Assembly: GCA_021730825.1 (NCBI GenBank) | Contig: JAKFYO010000203.1 | Span: 1-6,486, forward strand | Source of the DNA: Hyphomicrobiales bacterium | GTDB taxonomy: Bacteria; Pseudomonadota; Alphaproteobacteria; Rhizobiales; Xanthobacteraceae | Length of the DNA stretch: 6,486 bases | Direction: 5' to 3' | Shown here: piece by piece, positions 1 to 5,865 of the stretch | How the letters are laid out: every line of letters starts with the position of its first letter | Position numbering within the stretch: the first letter of the stretch is position 1 | The notes under the pieces: generated by a model | Database searches by the model: none | The model's input: the letters and a program-made list of their open reading frames with translations, nothing else | What the model was told of the DNA's origin: nothing | Program-made: the position numbers and the translations under genes

Positions 1-1025
1 ATATCCATCCGCGTCCGCCGGCGTTGCGCGTATTCGATGCCGGTGTCGGCGATGCGACGGTGTTGTCGCGCGTGATGCGCGCGATGCACGAGCGTTATTC
101 GACGCTGCCGTTCTATATCGTCGGCAAGGAAATCAGCCTCGAGGACGTTCGGCTTGCGCTCGACAAGATGGCGGATCGCTTTTTCGAGCATCCTTCGACC
201 GTGCTCGTCCTCACCAACATGTATTATTCGGAAGCGCCGTGGCTGACCACGCATTCGCGCGAAGCCGCGTCGAGCATGGTCTGGCACGAACTGGCGCTCA
301 CCGGAAATTCCGCGTTCTCGTTTGAATCGCAAATTTCCGCGCTGCAGCCGTTCCTTGCCGACAACTGGAAGGCGCGCGTCTCGCCGAAGAGCGGTAACCC
401 GGTTTACGAGCGGCCCGTTGTGCTCGTGATCTATCGGCAGGATCACAAGTTTCTCTTGGACAACATCATTCCGAAGCGGGGCGCGACCGACGCGAACTAC
501 GATCTCGTAATGGCGTCACAGCCTTACAGGTTGCGCTCAAGCGTCGAATTCAAGGCGAAGAAAGTGATCGCGCCGCTCGCGCGTGCGCTCGGGCCCGGCG
601 GCCGCATGATCGGGATACATTCGCGCGGCGGCGATCCGGGACAGGAAATCATCCAGAAGGTCTGGCCCGGCGATAATCCGTATACACAGGATCGCTACGA
701 CATTCTGAAAGCTGTGAAGAGCGAACTCGGTTCGGCGGGCCGCGATCTCAACTTTAATGCTTACGCCGATAATCGCTCGATCTTCAAATACGACATGCAC
801 ACGCTGCCGACGGAAATTTCCGCGGAAACCGGCTCCTCGATCGGCACATCGACGCTGTTCGCGGCATGGAACGCCGCGATCTATGTCGCGCAGGTGGAAG
901 ACGACCGGCTTTCCAAAGTCGTGATGGACGACCGCTATCTCACCGCGACACGCGAAGTTCTGCAAAAACACGGCGGGCTCTGGTTCAACGACGAGTCCTA
1001 CGTCATCTCCAGAAAGCGGGATTAA
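1..1025 (+). CDS. Class I SAM-dependent methyltransferase-like protein, 5' end outside window
   Basis: The reading frame is already open at the first complete codon (positions 3-5) and ends with TAA at 1023-1025, leaving 340 visible residues. A TTG at 24 is only the first start-like codon inside the window; it sits directly before methyltransferase motif I, so the true start must be upstream. Counting from that TTG, residues 3-12 (VFDAGVGDAT) match the D-x-G-x-G SAM-binding loop, GKEIS at 34-38 gives the acidic residue expected after strand 2, YDLVMASQPYR (159-169) fits the post-II region, and LGPGGRMIGIHS (189-200) the motif III hairpin. There are no membrane segments. A region of about 70 residues rich in aromatic and charged residues separates motif II from the later motifs. 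It lies 3 bases before a MetF-type gene, so the two are probably cotranscribed and may share one-carbon chemistry. The methyl acceptor cannot be read from the sequence. Fold assignment is fairly sure; specific function is unknown. Confidence 0.8.
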   Translation, partial: IHPRPPALRVFDAGVGDATVLSRVMRAMHERYSTLPFYIVGKEISLEDVRLALDKMADRFFEHPSTVLVLTNMYYSEAPWLTTHSREAASSMVWHELALTGNSAFSFESQISALQPFLADNWKARVSPKSGNPVYERPVVLVIYRQDHKFLLDNIIPKRGATDANYDLVMASQPYRLRSSVEFKAKKVIAPLARALGPGGRMIGIHSRGGDPGQEIIQKVWPGDNPYTQDRYDILKAVKSELGSAGRDLNFNAYADNRSIFKYDMHTLPTEISAETGSSIGTSTLFAAWNAAIYVAQVEDDRLSKVVMDDRYLTATREVLQKHGGLWFNDESYVISRKRD

Positions 1026-1028
1026 GCC

Positions 1029-1913
1029 ATGCTCAGCCCACACCGTCTTGAAGGCGTTGCCGACGCTCCGGACTTTCACGCGGTGCTGAACGACGTTTCG
1101 CTGGAAGCGGTGATGCCGGGGGCGGCTGAAATGCACGAAGCCGCTGCAAGTCTGCCGACCGGGACGCCGATCTATCTCACCGATCTGCCGAACCGCTCCG
1201 ACGATAAGCTGGTCCAGATCGCGACCGGCGTGTTCATGCGCGGCTTGAAGCCGGTGCCGCATATCGCCGCGCGCAATGTGCCGTCGGAAAAGAAGCTCGG
1301 TGATCTTTTGGCAAGGCTTTCGTCATCGGCTGGCGTGAAGAAAGTGATGCTGATCGGCGGCGACCGTGAGCGTGCCGCGGGACCGTTCGAGCACGCATTG
1401 CAAGTGATCGAGAGCGGCGTTCTGGAAGCAAGCGGCATTACCGAGATCGGCACTGCTGCTTATCCCGAAGGGCATCCGGATATTTCCGAAGACATTCTTC
1501 GCGTCTCGCTGCGCGACAAGCTTGAGGCGGCCGAGCGGGCAGGTATGAGCGCGCATATCGTGACGCAGTTCGGCTTCGATGCCTGGCCGGTCGTGACATG
1601 GCTGCGTGCGCTCCGCGCAAGCGGGGTCAGCAATCAGGTGCGTATCGGCATGGCGGGGCCGGCGAGCATTCCTTCGCTTCTGAAATTCGCGCAGCGTTGC
1701 GGCGTGCGTGCTTCCGCCAAGGGATTCGCGCGACACGCGACCTCAATCGGCAAGCTGCTCACGCGTGCGACCCCGGCCGATATGGTCAACGATCTTGCGG
1801 AAGCGGCAGCATCCGAAAATCTCGGCGACATCGCCGCGCACTTCTATTCGTTCGGGGGATTGGCGCAGGCTGCGAAGTGGGTGCGCGACGCGAAGGCAGG
1901 AACCATCGCGTAA
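1029..1913 (+). CDS. Methylenetetrahydrofolate reductase family protein (MetF-like)
   Basis: This 294-residue protein has the length of bacterial MetF (E. coli 296), the FAD-dependent TIM-barrel enzyme that interconverts 5,10-methylenetetrahydrofolate and 5-methyltetrahydrofolate in the cytoplasm. Landmarks fall in the right order: SLEAVMP with E26 at the place of the catalytic Glu28 of E. coli MetF, IGGD with D112 matching the FAD/folate Asp120, AAYPEGHP at 143-150 (E. coli AAYPEVHP), TQFGFD at 179-184 with Q180 matching Gln183, and a C-terminal HFYSFGGL matching HFYTLNR. The N-terminal third is quite unlike E. coli MetF (the FEFFPP motif is not kept), so it may be a specialised paralogue, for example reoxidising methyl groups released by demethylation, rather than the methionine-biosynthetic enzyme. 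ATG 1029 follows the methyltransferase stop by 3 bases with a weak GCGGGA ahead of it, indicating an operon. It converges on bpt with a palindromic repeat between. Family call firm; pathway is inference, so I give no symbol. Confidence 0.88.
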   Translation: MLSPHRLEGVADAPDFHAVLNDVSLEAVMPGAAEMHEAAASLPTGTPIYLTDLPNRSDDKLVQIATGVFMRGLKPVPHIAARNVPSEKKLGDLLARLSSSAGVKKVMLIGGDRERAAGPFEHALQVIESGVLEASGITEIGTAAYPEGHPDISEDILRVSLRDKLEAAERAGMSAHIVTQFGFDAWPVVTWLRALRASGVSNQVRIGMAGPASIPSLLKFAQRCGVRASAKGFARHATSIGKLLTRATPADMVNDLAEAAASENLGDIAAHFYSFGGLAQAAKWVRDAKAGTIA

Positions 1914-1928
1914 CTTTATATTAGACGT

Positions 1929-1965
1929 GATCTTATCCGAAAACCGGTTCCCACTTTTCGGGATC
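1929..1965. repeat. Intergenic palindromic repeat, possible bidirectional terminator
   Basis: The 57-base gap between two convergent genes holds nested symmetry. CCGAAAA at 1937-1943 pairs with TTTTCGG at 1955-1961 across an 11-base loop; the loop starts inside an AACCGGTT palindrome (1942-1949); GATC flanks both ends (1929-1932 and 1962-1965). The core, with its ACCGGTTCCCACTTTTCGGG string, resembles a repeat I recall as frequent between genes in rhizobial and Bradyrhizobium-type genomes. That resemblance comes from memory and was not searched. The stem ends in T-rich or A-rich arms, so it could stop transcription from either side. It may instead be a neutral repeat that settled in a convergent gap. 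Confidence 0.6.
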
Positions 1966-1970
1966 GCGTC

Positions 1971-2723
1971 TCACTCGTCGAAACGCTTCCAGCCATCCTG
2001 CATCAGGCGCTCTTGCGGCAGGAAGCGTTTTTTGTAATCCATCTTGCGCGCGCCATCGACCCAGTAGCCGAGATAGACGTAGGGCAGGCCCATGCGCCTC
2101 GCCCGCTCGATGTGGTCGAGGATCAGATAGGTGCCGAGCGAACGCTCGCGGGCAATCTCCGGATCGTAGAATGAATAGACCATCGAAAGCCCGTCCGAGA
2201 GCACATCGGTTAGCGCAACGGCCAGGAGCGAGCCTTCGCCGCGGCCGGTGAGGAAAGTGTCGGGACCACGAGGGCGATACTCGATCAGTCGCGAGCGGAC
2301 GTGGCTGTCTTCGACCATCATCGAGTAATCAAGGACAGTCATATCCACCATGCCGCCGTCGGCGTGACGGCTGTCGAGATAATGACGGAACAGCGAATAC
2401 TGCTCGGTGGTCGGGACCGGCTGGCGCGCGTGACCGATGATATCCATGTTCGTTTTCTGCACACGCTTGAACGTGCGCGTCGGCGCAAAATCGTTCACGA
2501 GGACACGCACAGATACGCAGGCACGGCAGGCTTCGCAGGCCGGGCGGTAGGCGATCGACTGCGAACGGCGGAAACCGCCGTGGGTCAGGATGTCGTTGAT
2601 CTCGGGCGCACGGTCGCCGACGAGATGGGTAAAAACCTTGCGCTCTTTTTTGCCCGGCAAATACGGGCAGGCGGAAGGGCTCGTCAGAAAGAACTGGGGT
2701 GTATCGCGCGAATGCTTTGTCAC
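1971..2723 (-). CDS. bpt: Aspartate/glutamate leucyltransferase (Bpt; often annotated arginyl-tRNA--protein transferase)
   Basis: The 250-residue product is a cytoplasmic N-end-rule enzyme. It moves an amino acid, leucine in the bacterial Bpt family, from aminoacyl-tRNA onto proteins with N-terminal Asp or Glu, marking them for ClpS/ClpAP degradation. The N-terminus ([18 protein letters not shown]) and [20 protein letters not shown] are hallmark ATE N-domain blocks, with conserved cysteines C19, C63, C66 and C69. The C-terminal GNAT-like part keeps [12 protein letters not shown], the [21 protein letters not shown] region, YVYLGYW, and [10 protein letters not shown]. Length is normal and the protein looks intact. 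The start is GTG at 2723-2721: homologues begin with the same [10 protein letters not shown] layout, and no ATG lies further upstream in frame before a stop at 2775-2777. An AGAAGGG ribosome binding site lies about 13 bases upstream, rather far, inside one arm of an inverted repeat. The gene follows an RDD-protein gene on the same strand, a pairing I recall from other Rhizobiales. Confidence 0.97.
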   Translation of the reverse strand: MTKHSRDTPQFFLTSPSACPYLPGKKERKVFTHLVGDRAPEINDILTHGGFRRSQSIAYRPACEACRACVSVRVLVNDFAPTRTFKRVQKTNMDIIGHARQPVPTTEQYSLFRHYLDSRHADGGMVDMTVLDYSMMVEDSHVRSRLIEYRPRGPDTFLTGRGEGSLLAVALTDVLSDGLSMVYSFYDPEIARERSLGTYLILDHIERARRMGLPYVYLGYWVDGARKMDYKKRFLPQERLMQDGWKRFDE

Positions 2724-2731
2724 CGGCCCGG

Positions 2732-2800
2732 AATCGCCCTTCTCACGCGCTAGCGAAGTTGAATCATCGCGCTTTCATCATGCCCCGTCAAAGGGCGATT
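2732..2800 (-). promoter_or_regulatory. Inverted repeat in the bpt leader covering its ribosome binding site
   Basis: AATCGCCCTT at 2732-2741 and AAGGGCGATT at 2791-2800 are perfect 10-base inverted repeats 49 bases apart, in the 86-base gap between the RDD gene and bpt. Read as minus-strand RNA, the promoter-proximal arm is AAUCGCCCUU and the distal arm AAGGGCGAUU. The distal arm includes most of AGAAGGG, the best Shine-Dalgarno candidate for bpt. Pairing would therefore hide it. An 8-base palindrome (CGCTAGCG, 2748-2755) sits in the loop. The repeat is seen directly; a role in translation control is inference, and a structure with so long a loop may be weak in vivo. Confidence 0.4.
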
Positions 2801-2809
2801 TAATGGCGG

Positions 2810-3331
2810 TTATTTTCTCCGCAGAGACGCCGCCCGTGCCTCATCATTGATCATGACGCTGCCCGTCAAATAGTCGTGCAGCGTTCGGCGGCGCGAATTG
2901 AAAAGGGTAACCAGCAGCACCAGCGGCGTCAGTGCGCTGGAAAGCACCCAGAAGAAAAGCGCGTGAACCGCACCGAGCAGGAAATACATCGGCGCGCCGT
3001 ACCAGGTACGCATCTGGAGGCCCATGAGGCGCATCCCGTAGGTCGCCGAATGTTTCGACCCGAGGGTGACGCCGACATAAAGCACCGCCCAGATCGCGGC
3101 GATCGGACCGAGAATGCCGAAGACGAATATGCCGAGCCCAAGCGTGATCACGGTGAAGATCAGCATGAAGAAGGCGAGCACCAACACTGGAAAGAGTACG
3201 ATCACGGCATCGAACAAAAACGCCACAATGCGGCGCGCAAGCACACCCTCGAACAGCTCCGGCTGGGTCGCCGGATCATAGGCGTGCGGGCGAGGCTCGT
3301 TCGAGGTGCCGATGCGCGGTTGTTCAGTCAT
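2810..3331 (-). CDS. RDD family integral membrane protein
   Basis: The 173-residue inner-membrane protein carries the RDD signature: ARRIVAFLFDAVIV at 32-45 supplies the Arg (R33/R34) and the first Asp (D41) in helix 1, and RRTLHDYLTGSVMI at 148-161 gives the conserved Arg and the second Asp near the C-terminus. Between them are SATYGMRLMGLQ (95-106), the usual family motif before the last helices, and about four hydrophobic segments (near 35-60, 63-90, 114-132 and 133-145). The first 30 residues are polar and cytoplasmic. RDD proteins have been linked to transport in some bacteria, but the function here cannot be told. ATG 3331 has a GGGAGA ribosome binding site 7-8 bases upstream. It is the upstream partner of bpt on the minus strand. 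A long plus-strand frame over it is a shadow. Confidence 0.93.
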   Translation of the reverse strand: MTEQPRIGTSNEPRPHAYDPATQPELFEGVLARRIVAFLFDAVIVLFPVLVLAFFMLIFTVITLGLGIFVFGILGPIAAIWAVLYVGVTLGSKHSATYGMRLMGLQMRTWYGAPMYFLLGAVHALFFWVLSSALTPLVLLVTLFNSRRRTLHDYLTGSVMINDEARAASLRRK

Positions 3332-3443
3332 GCTAAAATCTCCCGTTGCCTAACGTGGGACGAGGCGAACGGTTCTTCAAGTCGAATGCTATTTATCTTT
3401 TGGTCTGCGATGGAGACTCCAGCGCGCCCGCGGAAAGCTACCG

Positions 3444-4379
3444 TCAGAGCCGGAGCGTGACGCGGCAGGTAAGTCCGCTCCCGGTGAACTCGCGATCCAC
3501 CGAACCATTCAGGCCCTTAACGGTCGTATCGATCAGTTTGGTGCCGAAGCCGATGCGCGAAGATGTTTCGCGCTTGACGACACCTTCTTCTTTCCAGCCG
3601 AGCGTGATCTTTTCATTCTCCTGCGACCACGCGATTTCGATGCGGCCATAATTACCGGAGAGCGCGCCATGCTTCACCGCGTTGGTCGTCAACTCGTGCA
3701 CGACCAGCCCGACCGCGCGGGCGATATCGGCGCGAAGCGGCAGTTTGTTGCCGCGTAAATTACAACGCGCAAGGTCGTAAGGCGCGAGTTCCTGCCGGAT
3801 GACGCTTTCGATGTCCGGCTCCATTTTGGGCGCGCGGGTGATCAGATCGTTGGTCGCCTGTAATGCGCGCATGCGGCTGTTGATGAGAGCCGCGGTTTCC
3901 TGGTCGTCCTTGAGCGAGAACTGCACGATCGCGGCGCCCAGTGCACCCATGTTGCGGCCGCGATGCTCGACTTCGTTGAGGATCAATTCGCGCTGCTCTT
4001 GTTCGGCCTGTAGTTCGCGAATAGCGCTGCGGAACAAATGTCCGAGCCAGACCGTGCAGAGGCCCGCGACAACATAGATGACGAGGTTTGCAACGAAAGA
4101 GGCGGGAAGGCCGGCCATCAGGTTTGCCGGAACGAAGAAGGCAATGCCGATGATAACGCTTAAGCCAAGCGCGAACATGCCGGGCCAGAAGCCCGAGAAG
4201 AGTGCCGAGATGATCACGGCCGGAAAGAAGGCGACGAAATAGAGTGTCGCGCCAAACCACATACCCAGAATCGAGCGCACCAGCGCGGCAGCCGCGATGC
4301 AGGCCGCCGCGAACAGAAATCCGCTCCAGGCGTTCGGTTTAAAACTCTTGCGCGCAAGTGCGCCAATTCGTGTCTTCAA
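3444..4379 (-). CDS. Membrane-bound HWE-family sensor histidine kinase
   Basis: Numbering from TTG 4379 (311 residues): four membrane helices at about 19-37, 44-65, 67-85 and 92-114 resemble the KdpD-like DUF4118 sensor region. A short helical linker leads to the phosphoacceptor box EVEHRGRN (His139), the N box HELTTNAVKHGALS (about 228-241, Asn233), WKEEG (262-266), the W-x-E signature that helps name the HWE family, and GFGTKLI (277-283). There is no PAS or receiver domain, so the signal is probably sensed in or at the membrane. HWE kinases often act through PhyR-type or single-domain regulators; none is in the window, so it is an orphan. The start is uncertain. TTG 4379 has GGGGG 6 bases upstream, while ATG 4442 has no ribosome binding site and the extra 21 codons include AGA, ATA and TTA, unusual here. 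Extension to 4628 would overlap the divergent small gene and is rejected. Confidence 0.9.
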   Translation of the reverse strand: MKTRIGALARKSFKPNAWSGFLFAAACIAAAALVRSILGMWFGATLYFVAFFPAVIISALFSGFWPGMFALGLSVIIGIAFFVPANLMAGLPASFVANLVIYVVAGLCTVWLGHLFRSAIRELQAEQEQRELILNEVEHRGRNMGALGAAIVQFSLKDDQETAALINSRMRALQATNDLITRAPKMEPDIESVIRQELAPYDLARCNLRGNKLPLRADIARAVGLVVHELTTNAVKHGALSGNYGRIEIAWSQENEKITLGWKEEGVVKRETSSRIGFGTKLIDTTVKGLNGSVDREFTGSGLTCRVTLRL

Positions 4380-4460
4380 TAAACACCCCCGAGCCGCAAC
4401 TATATGCCGTTTGACGGTCTTTCTGAGTCCGTCATGCGACATGCTTAGAAAACAGTTTGC

Positions 4461-4485
4461 GGAACCAAATACCTTCGGAGGTTTT
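4461..4485 (+). promoter_or_regulatory. Weak candidate EcfG-type promoter before the small-protein/PqiA pair
   Basis: GGAACC at 4461-4466 matches the -35 element of EcfG-type general stress promoters, with TTTT at 4482-4485 at a plausible -10 position (GGAAC-N16-18-TT). The CGTT form of the -10 is missing. Transcription would start about at the ATG at 4494, which would leave the GGAGG ribosome binding site (4477-4481) outside the message. This is a chance-level candidate, listed because a perfect copy of the motif occurs about 1.1 kb downstream. Confidence 0.2.
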
Positions 4486-4493
4486 GCATCTCC

Positions 4494-4697
4494 ATGACCG
4501 GTAAGAACGCAAACCCCAGAACTACGGATACCGAACAGGATTGGGCCGACGAAGGCCGGCCCATCGGCAGTCCCAACGACCCCGATATCGGGAAGGCGCG
4601 CGACCAGACGACGGGACCGGGCGGGCAAGGGTTACGGAAGCCCGATGCCGATACTTTCGATCCCCCCGAAGTCGCGCGCCGGAAGCGCTCCCAGTAG
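4494..4697 (+). CDS. Small hydrophilic disordered protein of unknown function
   Basis: The 67-residue product is rich in Gly, Pro, Asp, Arg and Lys (for example GRPIGSPNDPDIGKARDQ, and a basic tail ARRKRSQ) and has no hydrophobic segment. It is probably cytoplasmic and largely unstructured. Support for a real gene: codon third positions are mostly G or C, a GGAGG at 4477-4481 lies 12 bases before the ATG (slightly long spacing), and the stop is 27 bases before the PqiA-like gene, suggesting a two-gene operon. It is transcribed away from the histidine kinase with about 115 bases between starts. I do not recognise a named domain; small proteins of this composition are common hypotheticals in Bradyrhizobiaceae. 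Confidence 0.7.
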   Translation: MTGKNANPRTTDTEQDWADEGRPIGSPNDPDIGKARDQTTGPGGQGLRKPDADTFDPPEVARRKRSQ

Positions 4698-4724
4698 CTA
4701 TAGTCTTTGCCGCGGGGGAGCGGC

Positions 4725-5219
4725 ATGACGGCAGCACGTTCGGCGAGAGGTTTTGCGAAGCTCATCGGGCCGTTGAGCGTCCTGAACATCGCACTATTCG
4801 GCTATGTGCTGTTTCAGCCGCTACTGACCACGCGGATCTCGTTCTTTCTCAGAAACGACATAAGCCTCTGGCAGGCAGCGCTCGATCTCTATCGGATCGA
4901 TAAATTTCTATTCTTTGTCGTCGTGGTGATGGGCATCGTGGCACCCGCGATCAAGATGCTGGCGATGACCTTCGCGTGGTATTTTGCTGACGTCTCCCGC
5001 GCGCCGAATTATCTCAAATGGTTGGTGCTGCTGGGACGGCTTTCGATGCTCGACGTGATGCTGCTTGCGATCCTGATTATCGCTTTCAAGGGCATCGGCA
5101 TCGGAACGGTCGAGATCAAGCGAGGCTTTTATTTCTATGTCGCGCTGGTCGCCGGATTCTTACTCCTCTCATTGCTGATGGAAAGAACGCTCGGGTCGAT
5201 GAGTAAGCGTCCGCGCTGA
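4725..5219 (+). CDS. Single-domain paraquat-inducible protein A (PqiA/YebS) family membrane protein
   Basis: This is a 164-residue inner-membrane protein. Four helices are visible at about 13-31, 61-87, 106-122 and 134-152. The motif GRLSMLDVMLLAILI (104-118) corresponds to the family's KWSMLDVFxxALLV block, and APAIKMLAM (73-81) to the conserved Pro/Lys segment after helix 2. VEIKRGFYFYVALV (129-142) matches the next block, in which the family often has glycine-rich residues before an aromatic pair. E. coli PqiA has two such domains and works with the MCE protein PqiB and lipoprotein PqiC in lipid transport across the envelope. Here there is one domain and no MCE gene nearby, so the role is open. 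ATG 4725 is chosen over the in-frame TTG 4707 because GGGGGAG (4714-4720) lies 4 bases before it. The N-terminal cysteine motifs of long PqiA proteins are absent. Confidence 0.88.
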   Translation: MTAARSARGFAKLIGPLSVLNIALFGYVLFQPLLTTRISFFLRNDISLWQAALDLYRIDKFLFFVVVVMGIVAPAIKMLAMTFAWYFADVSRAPNYLKWLVLLGRLSMLDVMLLAILIIAFKGIGIGTVEIKRGFYFYVALVAGFLLLSLLMERTLGSMSKRPR

Positions 5220-5251
5220 CTCGAATTGACGCATCCCGAACAACTACGGGT

Positions 5252-5270
5252 GGCGCCGGCTGACGGCGTC
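5252..5270 (+). terminator. GC-rich hairpin, possible weak terminator or leader structure
   Basis: GGCGCCG (5252-5258) pairs with CGGCGTC (5264-5270) with one G-U pair and a 5-base loop, 32 bases after the PqiA-like stop and 37 before the amphi-Trp start. A smaller CCCG/CGGG dyad precedes it (5235-5250). No T-run follows (TCTACAT), so it is not a classic intrinsic terminator. It could protect the upstream message or attenuate read-through. Confidence 0.35.
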
Positions 5271-5307
5271 TCTACATCCTGCGTCTCCGATCAACAGGAC
5301 ATGCAAT

Positions 5308-5529
5308 ATGAACAAGCGCAAACGCGACATCGAGAAAGATTATCCGCTGGATCAGTTCGTCGAAAAGCTGCGCCGGCTGGCGGATGCGATCGAGAATAAC
5401 GAGCGGTTTGAAATCCAGATCGCGGGCGAGCGCATCTCGGTGCCTGCGCGTGCGACATTCAATATCGAACACGAGCGCGGCGACGGCGAGGAAGAGATCG
5501 AATTCCAGATCAAGTGGGAAGCGAAGTAG
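5308..5529 (+). CDS. Amphi-Trp domain-containing small protein
   Basis: The 73-residue soluble protein matches the amphi-Trp family: an N-terminal amphipathic helix (about 13-32, FVEKLRRLADAIENNERF), then FEIQIAGERISVPARATFNIEHER (34-57), an acidic turn GDGEEEIEF and the terminal IKWEAK with the near-terminal Trp (W70) seen in family members. Nearly the whole chain is the domain, which is normal. No enzymatic function is established for this family. ATG 5308 has CAGGA at 5295-5299 with an 8-base gap. It lies 88 bases after the PqiA-like gene with a hairpin between, so its transcription unit is unclear. I see a TTGACG (5226-5231) but no convincing -10 partner. Confidence 0.9.
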   Translation: MNKRKRDIEKDYPLDQFVEKLRRLADAIENNERFEIQIAGERISVPARATFNIEHERGDGEEEIEFQIKWEAK

Positions 5530-5559
5530 CGAATCATTCCACGCGCGAATTCCGGAAAC

Positions 5560-5584
5560 GGAACTATTTCGCGCGGTCTGCGTT
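5560..5584 (+). promoter_or_regulatory. EcfG (general stress sigma factor) promoter
   Basis: GGAAC at 5560-5564, exactly 16 bases, then CGTT at 5581-5584. This is the consensus recognised by EcfG-type sigma factors (SigT in Caulobacter, EcfG in Methylobacterium and Bradyrhizobium), released when phosphorylated PhyR captures the anti-sigma factor NepR. Predicted transcription start is about 5591-5593, giving a leader of about 33 bases that includes AGGAG at 5613-5617. It lies in the non-coding gap before the glycine-zipper gene, correctly oriented, which makes chance less likely. Confidence 0.75.
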
Positions 5585-5624
5585 TATGCATGGTCGAGGC
5601 AACCAAGAGAGAAGGAGAGACACC

Positions 5625-5861
5625 ATGAAAAAGATCATCATGGCTGCCGCGATTTCGCTCGCGGCCATTACGACCACTGTTCCGGCAAATGCCGAACCGA
5701 GCGGCGCCTTCACGGGTGCTGTGACGGGCGGCGTTATCGGCGGTGTTGTTGGCGGTCCGGTCGGCCTTGCTGTCGGCGCCGTATCGGGTGCGTTCGTGGG
5801 TGACCGCGTGACGGGCCAGAACTGTTATGTCGACAATTACGGCCGAACCCTCTGCCGTTAA
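5625..5861 (+). CDS. Secreted glycine-zipper protein, probable general-stress gene
   Basis: The 78-residue precursor has a clear Sec signal peptide: MKK, a hydrophobic core, and VPANA ending at residue 23, with cleavage likely before E24. The mature 55 residues have glycine at 27, 31, 35, 39, 43, 47, 51, 55 and 59: nine in strict i+4 spacing, with Ala, Val, Thr or Ile between. This is a glycine-zipper hairpin that probably packs in or on a membrane. The tail NCYVDNYGRTLCR holds two cysteines (C67, C77) that could form a disulfide in the periplasm. The start is ATG 5625, supported by AGGAG 7 bases upstream and by the signal peptide; a longer frame from 5514 would overlap the preceding gene. 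An EcfG promoter and a strong terminator bracket it as a single-gene unit. The exact role is unknown. Confidence 0.88.
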   Translation: MKKIIMAAAISLAAITTTVPANAEPSGAFTGAVTGGVIGGVVGGPVGLAVGAVSGAFVGDRVTGQNCYVDNYGRTLCR

Positions 5862-5865
5862 CGTG

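Noticed and set aside
537..1262. 241-residue minus-strand frame crossing the methyltransferase/MetF junction
   Set aside because: It spans two well-supported plus-strand genes and shows no domain, in keeping with a GC-rich antisense shadow.
3332..3443. Possible promoter or terminator elements between the kinase stop and the RDD start
   Set aside because: Only a 4-bp dyad and an AT-rich patch are visible; neither gives a convincing promoter pair or intrinsic terminator.
2876..3460. 194-residue plus-strand frame over the RDD gene
   Set aside because: It is very rich in His, Arg, Glu and Gln, as expected of the antisense of a membrane protein; the minus strand encodes a clear RDD-family protein.
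4380..4628. N-terminal extension of the histidine kinase to a 394-residue protein starting at 4628
   Set aside because: It would overlap the divergent small gene at 4494-4697, adds non-conserved sequence unlike a kinase N-terminus, and the extra codons are unlike those of the kinase body.
5226..5254. TTGACG as a housekeeping -35 box before the amphi-Trp gene
   Set aside because: No acceptable -10 hexamer is found at 16-18 bases; the -35 match alone is not enough.
5514..5624. Longer N-terminus for the glycine-zipper protein from 5514
   Set aside because: It would overlap the end of the amphi-Trp gene, start upstream of the EcfG promoter and bury the signal peptide; ATG 5625 has an ideal ribosome binding site.
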